Assembly: GCF_001968835.1 (NCBI RefSeq)
Contig: NZ_MRDE01000081.1
Span: forward strand, 62,001 to 126,000
DNA length: 64,000 nt
Source of the DNA: Tersicoccus phoenicis
GTDB lineage: Bacteria; Actinomycetota; Actinomycetes; Actinomycetales; Micrococcaceae
Reading direction: 5' to 3'
The notes under the pieces are model-generated. The model made no database searches and had not been told where the DNA came from. It was given only the letters and a program-made list of their open reading frames with translations. This document shows positions 55,495-64,000 of this stretch, piece by piece. A program made the translations under genes and the position numbers. Each line of letters opens with the position of its first letter. The stretch's first letter is position 1.

Positions 55495-58422
55495 TCAACC
55501 ATCCCTCCGTGCTCCCTCGGGGTCGTACAAGACCGTTGCCCCGACCTCCACCTCCACCAGGTCCCCGCCGACCGGCGCCAGCAGCCGGGTACCCAGCCGC
55601 TCCCGGCCACCCTTGATCAGGGCCAGCCCGAAGGGACGCTCCAGCGCCTGGCTGCGGTAACTCGACGTCACATGGCCCACCATGGGCACCGGGGTCCGGT
55701 CCGTCGAAGTGCCCGGCTCGATCAGCTGGGTGCCCTCCGGCAGCAGGGTCGCCCGGTCCACCGGCAGGACGGACACCAGCTGCTTCCGATTCGTCTCGGC
55801 GTTGTGCAGGCGGCTGTAGGACCGCTTGCCGATGAAATCCTTGAACTTCGAGATGATCCAGTCCATGCCGAGGTCCTGCGGCGTGACGGTGCCGTCGGTG
55901 TCCTGCCCCACGATCGGGAAGCCCTTCTCGGCGCGCAGCACGTGCATGGTCTCGGTGCCGTAGGGCGTGATACCGAACGCGGCACCGGCCTCGGCCACCT
56001 GCTCCCACACGGCCAGGCCGTACCAGCTGGGCACGTTGACCTCGAAGGCCAGCTCCCCGGAGAACGAGATGCGGCAGATCCGCACCGACAGACCGGAGGC
56101 GAGCGTGGTCTCCCGCACCGCCATGAACGGGAACGCCTCGGCCGAGACGTCCAGGTCCGGCGCCAGCCCGGCGATCACGTCACGGGACTTCGGGCCGACG
56201 ACGGCGACGGTGCTCCACTGCTCGGTGACGGAGGTGAACGTGACGTCCAGCTCCGGCCACTCCGTCTGGGACCACTCCTCGAGCCAGTCCAGCACCTTCG
56301 CCGCGCCGCCGGTGGTGGTGGTCATGAGGAACCGGTCGTCGGACAGGCGCAGGGTCACGCCGTCGTCGAACACCATGCCGTCGGGGGTGCACATGACGCC
56401 GTACCGGCCCATGCCGGGCTTCAGTTTGGCGAACCCGTTGGTGTAGACGCGGTTGAGGAACTCCCCCGCGTCGGCGCCCCGGATCTCGATCTTGCCCAGG
56501 GTGCTGGCGTCCTGGAAGCCCACGCCCTGCCGGACAGCCCGGCACTCGCGGGCCACCGCGGCGTCCATGTCCTCGCCGTCCTGTGGGTAGTACCGGGGGC
56601 GCTTCCACTGGCCGACGTCCTCGAACACGGCACCGTGCGTCAGATGCCACGGCTGGATCGAGGTCACCCGCGCCGGGTCGTACAGCCCCCCGCGGCCCCG
56701 GCCGGCCAGGGCCGCGAACGCGACCGGGGTGAACGGGGCGCGGTAGGTGGTGGTCCCGATCTCGCCCACGGACGGGGCGCCACCGTCCCCGCCGAGCTCG
56801 GCCTTGAGCGCGTCGGCGATCACGCCGATCGTGTTGACGCCGCTGGTCTTGCCCTGATCCGCGGCGGTGCTGATCGAGGTGTACCGCTTGACGTGCTCGA
56901 CGGCGCGCATCCCGGCGCCGGTGGCGCGCAGCACGTCCCGCACGGTGTTGTCCCGCTGCAGGTCCACGACGTGGTCGGTCAGCTCGGCGGTGGGATCCTG
57001 GCCGGGCACCACCCACAGCTGGCGGACCGGGCCGACGACGGCGGCGCGCTCGGCGTCGCCCGGGACGGGTGCGGCCGGGGCCGCCTCGAACCCGGCGGCG
57101 GTGGCGGCGTCCGCACCGGCGGCGGCGCCCTCGAGCACGGCGTGGCCGGTGTCGTAGGTGCCGTTCAGGGCGCCGGCGACGTGCTGGTTCTTCACCGGTC
57201 CGGCCGGAACGAAGCCGGCGAGGTCGTCCCGCCAGGTCAGCCGGCCCTGCCGCTGGCTGTGCAGGTGGACGGTGGGGGTCCACCCTCCGGAGACGGCGAG
57301 CACGTCGGCGCCGACGGTCTGCGCCGCACCGGTCAGGGACCCGTCCTCGGCCAGGCCCCGGACGGTGACCGAGGCGAGCCGGCTCCCGTCGGCGGCGGAG
57401 GTGGTGTCGACCACCGCGGCGCCGGTGCGCACGTCCACCCCGGCGGCCGCGGCTTCGGCAGCGCGCTCACTGCGCTCGGTGCGGGCGTCGATCACGGCGA
57501 CGACCTCCACACCCGCAGCGCGCAGGTCGTCGACCACGTCGTAGGCGCTGTCGTTGGTGGTGAAGACGGCCACCCGGTGGCTGGGGACGGCGGCCCAGCG
57601 GCCCACGTAGGACTGCACCGCGGAGGCGAGCATGACACCGGGCCGGTCGTTGTTCGCGAAGATCAGCGGACGCTCCAGGGCACCGGTGGCGAGCACCACC
57701 TGCTTGGCGGTGATGTGCCAGAGCCGCTGCCGCGGAATCGCGGAGGCGTGGGCCTCGGTGGTCCGGGTCGGACCCGGGGTGACAGTCTCGACGGCCAGCA
57801 GGTAATTGTTGTCGTAGCTGCCGAACACGACGGTGCGCGGCAGCACCGTGGTCTCGGGCGCCTGCTCGAGTTCGGCGACTGTCTCCGCCAGCCACTGCGA
57901 TGCGGGGGTCCCGTCGATCTCGGTCCGCGGCTGGGACAGCAGGGAACCGCCGAGCACGTGGTCCTGCTCGGCAAGGATGACGCGGGCGCCGATGGCCGCG
58001 GCCGTGCGGGCGGCGGCCAGACCGGCCGGGCCGGACCCGATCACGACGACGTCGGCGTGGACGTGCTTCTTGTCGTAGCGGGCGGTGTCCTCCCGCGGAT
58101 CCAGTACGCCGATGCCGTCGAGCAGGTCGATCTCCATGCCGTCGGTCAGCTCGACGGTGGTCGCCTGCAGCATCGACTCGTTGACGTCGCCGCGCACCCG
58201 GACCAGGGCGTTGGGCTCCTCGACCCCGGCGGCGACGATGCCGCGGGGCCTGCGCTTGTAGATGGAGTCGCCGACGCGCAGGACCCCGGCCGCGACGAGG
58301 GCCGAGGCGACGGTGTCCCCGGGGTGACCGGTGAACGCGGTCCCGTCGACGGTGAAGTGCAGGGTGATGTCCCGGTCGATCCGGCCGCCGGACTGCAGCC
58401 GGTGGGTCTGAAGGGTGCTCAT
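55495..58422 (-). CDS. soxA: Sarcosine oxidase subunit alpha
   Basis: 975 residues. The N-terminal domain ([20 protein letters not shown]) is followed by the NAD-binding motif [20 protein letters not shown], a second nucleotide motif [20 protein letters not shown], and a C-terminal aminomethyltransferase-like (GCV_T) domain: [40 protein letters not shown] and [20 protein letters not shown]. The GCV_T domain binds THF so that the methyl group leaves as 5,10-methylene-THF. Its start overlaps the soxD stop by 4 bases. Confidence 0.96.
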   Translation of the reverse strand: MSTLQTHRLQSGGRIDRDITLHFTVDGTAFTGHPGDTVASALVAAGVLRVGDSIYKRRPRGIVAAGVEEPNALVRVRGDVNESMLQATTVELTDGMEIDLLDGIGVLDPREDTARYDKKHVHADVVVIGSGPAGLAAARTAAAIGARVILAEQDHVLGGSLLSQPRTEIDGTPASQWLAETVAELEQAPETTVLPRTVVFGSYDNNYLLAVETVTPGPTRTTEAHASAIPRQRLWHITAKQVVLATGALERPLIFANNDRPGVMLASAVQSYVGRWAAVPSHRVAVFTTNDSAYDVVDDLRAAGVEVVAVIDARTERSERAAEAAAAGVDVRTGAAVVDTTSAADGSRLASVTVRGLAEDGSLTGAAQTVGADVLAVSGGWTPTVHLHSQRQGRLTWRDDLAGFVPAGPVKNQHVAGALNGTYDTGHAVLEGAAAGADAATAAGFEAAPAAPVPGDAERAAVVGPVRQLWVVPGQDPTAELTDHVVDLQRDNTVRDVLRATGAGMRAVEHVKRYTSISTAADQGKTSGVNTIGVIADALKAELGGDGGAPSVGEIGTTTYRAPFTPVAFAALAGRGRGGLYDPARVTSIQPWHLTHGAVFEDVGQWKRPRYYPQDGEDMDAAVARECRAVRQGVGFQDASTLGKIEIRGADAGEFLNRVYTNGFAKLKPGMGRYGVMCTPDGMVFDDGVTLRLSDDRFLMTTTTGGAAKVLDWLEEWSQTEWPELDVTFTSVTEQWSTVAVVGPKSRDVIAGLAPDLDVSAEAFPFMAVRETTLASGLSVRICRISFSGELAFEVNVPSWYGLAVWEQVAEAGAAFGITPYGTETMHVLRAEKGFPIVGQDTDGTVTPQDLGMDWIISKFKDFIGKRSYSRLHNAETNRKQLVSVLPVDRATLLPEGTQLIEPGTSTDRTPVPMVGHVTSSYRSQALERPFGLALIKGGRERLGTRLLAPVGGDLVEVEVGATVLYDPEGARRDG

Positions 58423-58805
58423 GGGTGGTTCCCCGTTCCTGAAGTGGTGCTGCCCGGTGCCGGCGATTCCGGCGTGCCCGGGACGACGGTCGACTGGACG
58501 AGCTCGGAATCCTGCGGGGTGTGTGGGCTGGCGACGTCCGGCCGGGGCTCGCCCATCCGGTAGACCGCCAGCACGTCATAGGTGTGGGTGTCTCGCAGGG
58601 CGTTGAACCAGCGGCGGCAGCCGACGGAATGCACCCATCGTTCCGCGTGGACGCCCTTGGGGTTGTCGCGGTAGAAGAGGTACTCCGCCCAGGCGGCGTC
58701 GTCGAGCGCGTACGGGTCCTCCGGGTAGGCCACGTGGGCCTGTCCCCCGTACCCGAACTCGGTCTCCTGACGGGGACCGCACCAGGGGCAGTCGATGATC
58801 AGCAT
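58419..58805 (-). CDS. soxD: Sarcosine oxidase subunit delta
   Basis: 128 residues. [20 protein letters not shown] and [20 protein letters not shown], then [20 protein letters not shown], are the family signature; CxxC with a later His forms the zinc site. A Pro/Ser/Thr-rich tail follows residue 95. It lies between soxB and soxA and is an essential structural subunit. Confidence 0.95.
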   Translation of the reverse strand: MLIIDCPWCGPRQETEFGYGGQAHVAYPEDPYALDDAAWAEYLFYRDNPKGVHAERWVHSVGCRRWFNALRDTHTYDVLAVYRMGEPRPDVASPHTPQDSELVQSTVVPGTPESPAPGSTTSGTGNHP

Positions 58806-58833
58806 GTCGGTCCTCTCGGCGTGTTCTCGGTGC

Positions 58834-60050
58834 TCAGTGCGCGACGGCGGCGGCGCCGTGCTCGTCGATCAGGGCGCCGGAGACGAAGCGATCCAGCGCG
58901 AACGGGGCGTTCAGGGGGTGGGCGGTTCCGGTGGCGATGGTGTGCGCGAACGTCGATCCCGCCGCCGGCACCGCCTTGAAACCGCCGGTACCCCAACCAC
59001 AGTTGATGTACATGTTCTCCACCGGTGTCGTACTGACGATCGGGGAGGCGTCCAGGGTGACGTCCACGATCCCGCCCCAGGTGCGCAGCAGGTGGGCCCG
59101 CGCGAAGATCGGGAACAGCTCGACCGCAGCGGCCATCTGGTGCTCGATCACGTGGAAGGATCCGCGCTGGCCGTACCCGTTGTAGGAGTCGACACCGGCC
59201 CCCATCACGAGTTCCCCCTTGTGGGCCTGCGAGACGTAGACGTGCACGTGATTGGACATCACGACCGTCGGGTGGACCAGTTCGTGCAGCTCCGAGACGA
59301 GGGCCTGCAGGGGGTGTGACTGGATGGGCAGCCGGAACCCGGCCAGCTCGGCGAGGACACTGGAGTGCCCGGCGGCGGCCAGACCCACGGCACCGGCACT
59401 GATCCGCCCGCGGGTGGTCTCGACGCCGACGACGCGCTCGCCGTCCTTGACGAAGCCGGTGACCTCGCAGTTCTGGATGATGTCGACGCCGAGCTGGCTG
59501 GCCCGGCGGGCGTAGGCCCACGCGACCCAGTCGTGCTTGGCGATGCCGGCGCGGGGTTGGTAGGTCGCGCCCATCACCGGGTACCGGATGTCGTCGTCGA
59601 TGTTGATGATCGGGCACAGTTCCTTGACCTGCCGCGGGTCGATCCACTCGGCGTCGACGCCGTTGAGCTTGTTGGCCTCGACCCGGCGGACACTGTCCCG
59701 CACGTCCTGGAGGGTGTGCGCCAGGTTCATCACGCCGCGCTGGCTGAAGAAGATGTCGTAGTCCAGCTCCTCCTCCAGGCCCTCCCAGAGCTTGAGAGCG
59801 TGCTCGTAGATGCCTGCGCTCTCGTCCCAGAGGTAGTTGGAGCGGATGATCGTGGTGTTCCGGGCCATGTTGCCGCCGGCCAGCCACCCCCGCTCGAGCA
59901 CGGCGACGTTGGTGATCCCGTGGTTCTTCGCCAGATAGTAGGCGGTGGCCAGGCCGTGTCCGCCGCCACCGACGATCACGACGTCGTAGCCGGACTTCGG
60001 CTCGGGGTTGTTCCAGAGGTGGGCCGGGTGCTCCGGCAGTTCACGGATGC

Positions 60051-60054
<4 letters not shown>
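58834..60054 (-). CDS. soxB: Sarcosine oxidase subunit beta (flavoprotein)
   Basis: 406 residues. The FAD motif [20 protein letters not shown] is near residue 23, then [40 protein letters not shown] and the C-terminal [20 protein letters not shown]. It oxidises sarcosine to glycine with release of hydrogen peroxide and transfer of the methyl carbon to THF on the alpha subunit. The start overlaps the glyA stop by 4 bases. Confidence 0.96.
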
Positions 60055-61367
<1,313 letters not shown>

Positions 61368-61390
61368 CGGGGTCTCCCAGTCGTCGGTAA

Positions 61391-61409
61391 CTGATATATC
61401 AACTGTGCC
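61391..61409. promoter_or_regulatory. Candidate GntR operator 1 (glyA-gntR intergenic region)
   Basis: CTGATATATCAACTGTGCC contains the perfect palindrome TGATATATCA (61392-61401), the centre expected for a FadR-type dimer. It lies 25 bases before glyA and, on the other strand, near the -35 position of a possible gntR promoter (-10 TATGTT at 61417-61422). A near copy occurs at 62377. Confidence 0.65.
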
Positions 61410-61465
61410 CTGATGTTATGTTGGTCACCCAGAGAACGTCAACACCTTTCGAGAAGAGCACGCGA

Positions 61466-62152
61466 ATGAGTCTTGCCGACGCCACGTCACAGACCGCCGC
61501 TCCCGAGCCCGATTCGCCGTACGGCTCCCTCGCCGATCGGGCCTACCACGTGTTGCTCCGGCGTCTGGTGATGCTCGACATCCCGCCGGGCTCGGCCATC
61601 AACGAGGCCGCGCTGGCCGCGGAGCTCGGCATCGGGCGCACCCCGGTGCGGGAGAGCCTCAAGAACCTCGAGACCGACCACCTGGTGGTCTCCTACCCGC
61701 GCCGGGGCACGTTCGCCACCCGGGTGGACATCACCGACCTGGCCGCCATCTCCGACCTGCGCCGGGTGCTGGAGCCGCTCGCGGCCGACCGGGCGGCGAC
61801 GAACGCCACCGAGGCACAGCGGTCGGAGCTTCGCGAGAAGGCCCGCGAGATCGAGTCGATGGACGGCGCGATCGCGGACAATCGGGCGTTGATGGAGTAC
61901 GACGTCGACGTCCACCGCTTGATCTACCGAGCCTCCGACAATCCGCACCTGGAGGAGACCCTGGTGCGGCTGGACAACCTGGTCACCCGGATCTGGTGCC
62001 TGGTGCTGCACCGGATGCCGTCGGTGGCCGAGCACATCCGGGAGCACGTCGCCCTCCTGGACGCCATCGCGGCGGGTGACGGCGTCCGCGCGTCCGCGCT
62101 CGCTACGGAGCACGTCGAACACTTCGAGACCTCGATCCGCGCGGCGCTCTGA
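61466..62152 (+). CDS. GntR family regulator, FadR/FCD subgroup, likely controller of the sox operon
   Basis: 228 residues. The winged helix is LADRAYHVLLRRLVMLDIPP, AALAAELGIGRTPVRESLKN and RGTFATRVDITDLAAI. The FCD ligand domain follows (ISDLRRVLEPLAADRAATNA; DVDVHRLIYRASDNPHLEET) with Asp/His residues that bind a metal-ligand complex. It diverges from glyA-soxBDAG. The ATG at 61466 is chosen because conservation starts after it; a longer frame from 61418 would run over the putative -10. Confidence 0.92.
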   Translation: MSLADATSQTAAPEPDSPYGSLADRAYHVLLRRLVMLDIPPGSAINEAALAAELGIGRTPVRESLKNLETDHLVVSYPRRGTFATRVDITDLAAISDLRRVLEPLAADRAATNATEAQRSELREKAREIESMDGAIADNRALMEYDVDVHRLIYRASDNPHLEETLVRLDNLVTRIWCLVLHRMPSVAEHIREHVALLDAIAAGDGVRASALATEHVEHFETSIRAAL

Positions 62153-62574
62153 GTCGCCGGCCCCCCGGCCCCGGTGAACCGGTGAGTCCGCCGGTTACGC
62201 CCTGCCGCCTGTCTTTGACCCCGTCCGAGGGCGGAACTGGCGGACTCGCGACCAGACCGGCAAAGCGAACTCACGAGACACCGGCCGCTCCGGGAGACGT
62301 ATTCGATCTCCGTCGGCACCGCGCTGTTCGTGACGGCGGCCCCGGTCACTGGCACCGGCCTGGCGAACGCGGCAGCCTGACATATCAATCGTGCCGATTG
62401 TGACGACCAGTTCGAGACAATCTGCGGCTACCTCTTGTCGTACACGTTTGCATGGGCCTACTGTGTGGTGCATCACTGTTGCGTTGCTCGCAACAGCCGG
62501 GTGATGGCCCGGAGCCGAGCCGTGGTCGACGACGACCAGAGCCGGAACGACAGACAGCGGAAGGCGGTACCGAC
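62153..62574. other. Intergenic decay region with operator 2
   Basis: About 420 bases without an intact gene. A plus-strand frame ending at 62380 (RETYSISVGTALFVTAAPVT ... NAAA stop) has a hydrophobic, transporter-like look and could be another piece of the decayed transporter downstream, but the match is weak. The stretch is otherwise without recognised sequence apart from the candidate GntR site. Confidence 0.4.
62377..62395. promoter_or_regulatory. Candidate GntR operator 2 (upstream of transporter genes)
   Basis: CTGACATATCAATCGTGCC matches operator 1 at 16 of 19 positions, in the same orientation. It lies 180 bases before the MFS fragment and about 420 before the NCS1 permease. Confidence 0.6.
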
Positions 62575-62766
62575 GTGGATTCGTCGCCCCCCACCCCCAC
62601 CGACAAGGTCACGGTCTCCGGACCGGGCCCGGAGACGGCCGCGCTGATCGGACAGACCCACACCACCCTGGCCCCCGGTTTCTACCTGATGGCCGCCGCG
62701 GTCGTCTCCCTGGTCGCCGTCCTGTGCGCCCGGGAGACCTCGCGGACTCCGCTGCGGGAATCCTGA
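62575..62766 (+). pseudogene. C-terminal fragment of an MFS transporter
   Basis: 63 codons from a GTG. The part TLAPGFYLMAAAVVSLVAVL, CARETSRTPLRES corresponds to the last membrane helix and tail of MHS-type MFS transporters (proline/betaine-like), where an APAFYLMAAA-type helix precedes a short RETA..PL tail. The eleven earlier helices are missing. It could be read as a one-helix peptide, but decay of a transporter beside the sox regulon is the simpler view. Confidence 0.5.
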
Positions 62767-62818
62767 CACCCGCCAGCCCCAATCACACGCGTTCCACGCA
62801 CCGACCGAAGGGGTCGAC

Positions 62819-64000
62819 ATGAAAGAAGTACCCTCCAGCTCGGAGACCGTCACGCAAGAGGTCGAAGACACGCTGCAACCCGTGCCCGAGCACGCCCGCA
62901 CCACCAAGCTGTCCGGCCAGTTCTGGATCTGGGCGGGCGCGAACGTCGCGCCGATCAACTGGATCCTCGGGGCACTGGGCATCCAGCTCGGGCTGAGCTT
63001 CGCGGACACCATGACGGTGCTCATCGTCGGGAACCTGATCGGCATGGCCGGTTTCGGCTTCTTCGTCCTGCTCGGCCAGAAGACCGGGGCCACCGGCATG
63101 CTGCTCGCCCGCGGCGCCTTCGGCCGCCGCGGCGCGTACCTGCCCGCCGCTATCCAGGCCATCGTGGCCATCGGCTGGGCCGCCGTGAACACCTGGATCA
63201 TCCTCGACCTGGTGATGGCACTGTTCGGTCTGGTCGGCTGGGTCGACCCGACGCAGAAGAACCTGGGCTGGCGTCTCGGCGTCGCGGCCGTCATCATGAC
63301 CATCCAGGTGATCATCTGTTACCGCGGCTACAAGGCCATCGCGAGGTTCGAGCGGTGGACGATGCCGCCCACCCTGATCGTCCTCGTCGCCATGTCGATC
63401 ATCGCGTGGACCCAGCTGGACATCGACTGGGGCTACCAGGGTCCCGCCGGCGCGGTGCTCGAGGGCGGTGAGCGCTTCGCCGCGATGTCCGGCATCATGA
63501 CCGCCATCGGCATCGGCTGGGGCATCGGCTGGTTCACCTACGCGCCGGACTACTCCCGCTTCGTCAGCAGGTCCGTCAAGCCCGTCAAACTCTTCGCCGC
63601 CAGCGCCCTCGGCCAGTTCCTGCCCGTCGTCTGGCTCGGCCTGCTCGGTGCGAGCCTGGCGACGAAGAACGGCCAGGCCGACCCGGGCGAGCTGATCGTC
63701 TCCAACTTCGGCCTGATGGCCATTCCGGTGATCCTGCTCGTCATCCACGGCCCGATCGCCACGAACATCATCAACATGTACACGTTCTCCGTCGCCGTCC
63801 AGGCGCTCGACGTCAAGATCCCTCGCAAAGTGCTCTCCATCGTCGTGGGCGTACTGGCGATGGGCGGCGTGTACCTGTTCACCCTGTCTCCGGACTTCGG
63901 CCAGACCCTCGACGGTTGGCTGATCAGCATCGTCGCCTGGGTCGCCACCTGGGGTGGCATCATGGCCGTCCATTACTACGTGTTCGAACGCCGGCACCAG
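62819..64000 (+). CDS. NCS1 family permease (cytosine/purine/hydantoin type), 3' end beyond window
   Basis: 394 codons are open to the window edge. After a polar N-terminus (MKEVPSSSETVTQEVEDTLQ) come LSGQFWIWAGANVAPINWIL, GAFGRRGAYLPAAIQAIVAI, GWAAVNTWIILDLVMALFGL, IGIGWGIGWFTYAPDYSRFV and PIATNIINMYTFSVAVQALD, the CodB/NCS1 signature helices. Such sodium or proton symporters import cytosine, allantoin, hydantoins or related rings. AAGGGG precedes the ATG. Operator 2 and the sox operon nearby suggest the ligand may be a sarcosine precursor such as creatinine or N-methylhydantoin; this is inference. A long reverse-strand frame here is a shadow. Confidence 0.9.
   Translation, partial: MKEVPSSSETVTQEVEDTLQPVPEHARTTKLSGQFWIWAGANVAPINWILGALGIQLGLSFADTMTVLIVGNLIGMAGFGFFVLLGQKTGATGMLLARGAFGRRGAYLPAAIQAIVAIGWAAVNTWIILDLVMALFGLVGWVDPTQKNLGWRLGVAAVIMTIQVIICYRGYKAIARFERWTMPPTLIVLVAMSIIAWTQLDIDWGYQGPAGAVLEGGERFAAMSGIMTAIGIGWGIGWFTYAPDYSRFVSRSVKPVKLFAASALGQFLPVVWLGLLGASLATKNGQADPGELIVSNFGLMAIPVILLVIHGPIATNIINMYTFSVAVQALDVKIPRKVLSIVVGVLAMGGVYLFTLSPDFGQTLDGWLISIVAWVATWGGIMAVHYYVFERRHQ

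Noticed and set aside
55162-58563. A 1133-codon plus-strand frame
   Set aside because: Antisense to soxG-soxA-soxD; no domain seen and no promoter or ribosome binding site.
62783-63997. A 404-codon reverse-strand frame rich in Asp, Gly and His
   Set aside because: It is exactly antisense to the NCS1 permease, has no recognisable domain, and shows the composition expected for the complement of a high-G+C gene.

Overview
The window comes from a very high-G+C actinobacterium (Actinomycetota). Evidence: a mycothiol-type glycosyltransferase (MshA) beside an actinobacterial inositol-phosphate synthase, the GuaB/GuaB3 pair, a GlpR/SepX-type membrane protein, GroEL with a His-ended tail behind GroES, and several genes whose -10 element lies only 6 bases before the start codon. 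Gene order (alr-tsaE-tsaB-rimI-tsaD ... groES-groEL ... guaB-guaB3 ... guaA-DUF3817-SURF1) recalls Micrococcales and relatives; the genus cannot be fixed from sequence alone.

Layout. 1-4.6 kb: 3' end of an O6-alkylguanine methyltransferase, a FemAB-like transferase, a type III polyketide synthase with a translationally coupled methyltransferase, and a beta-propeller protein. 4.7-13.2 kb: a complete four-gene SMC-type anti-plasmid system of the Wadjet kind (DUF2397/DUF2398/TIGR02680/TIGR02679), every junction a 4-base overlap. 13.2-13.9 kb: a cation-efflux pump reduced to its last 72 codons, then tRNA-Ala(CGC). 13.9-18.5 kb: glpR-rimJ-galU facing 5-formyl-THF cyclo-ligase, an FmdB zinc ribbon and a SAF/CpaB-like protein. 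The glp/moeA gene usual between galU and rimJ is absent. 18.5-22.7 kb: a helicase-nuclease fusion with non-canonical ATPase motifs plus a small partner. 22.8-34.7 kb: guaA, DUF3817, SURF1, orphan EIIA, glpD, guaB3, a long AT-rich hairpin, guaB, an ArsR/SRPBCC pair with a clear promoter and operator, and groEL-groES under a promoter flanked by two CIRCE boxes. 34.9-44.9 kb: a THUMP-like methyltransferase, YbdK-type ligase, GNAT, the tsaD-rimI-tsaB-tsaE-alr operon, and a PfkB kinase divergent from a GH4 glucosidase. 45-48.1 kb: a sugar ABC importer without an ATPase gene. 48.3-51.7 kb: mshA, ino1 and an aldo/keto reductase. 51.8-52.4 kb: vapBC.

52.5-61.4 kb holds one operon, glyA-soxBDAG-sdaA-purU, for sarcosine breakdown: heterotetrameric sarcosine oxidase gives glycine plus 5,10-methylene-THF, GlyA joins them to serine, SdaA deaminates serine to pyruvate, and PurU recycles formyl-THF. 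It diverges from a GntR/FCD regulator. A 19-base element in that intergenic region recurs (16 of 19 bases) upstream of a decayed MFS-type fragment and an NCS1 permease that runs off the window. This suggests a small regulon feeding an imported precursor, possibly creatinine or N-methylhydantoin, into sarcosine catabolism.

The Wadjet-type island is the main defence system. The least explained items are the guaB-guaB3 hairpin, the non-canonical helicase with its small partner, GlpR without Glp, and the GntR/permease regulon. No CRISPR array, rRNA, IS element or prophage was seen.
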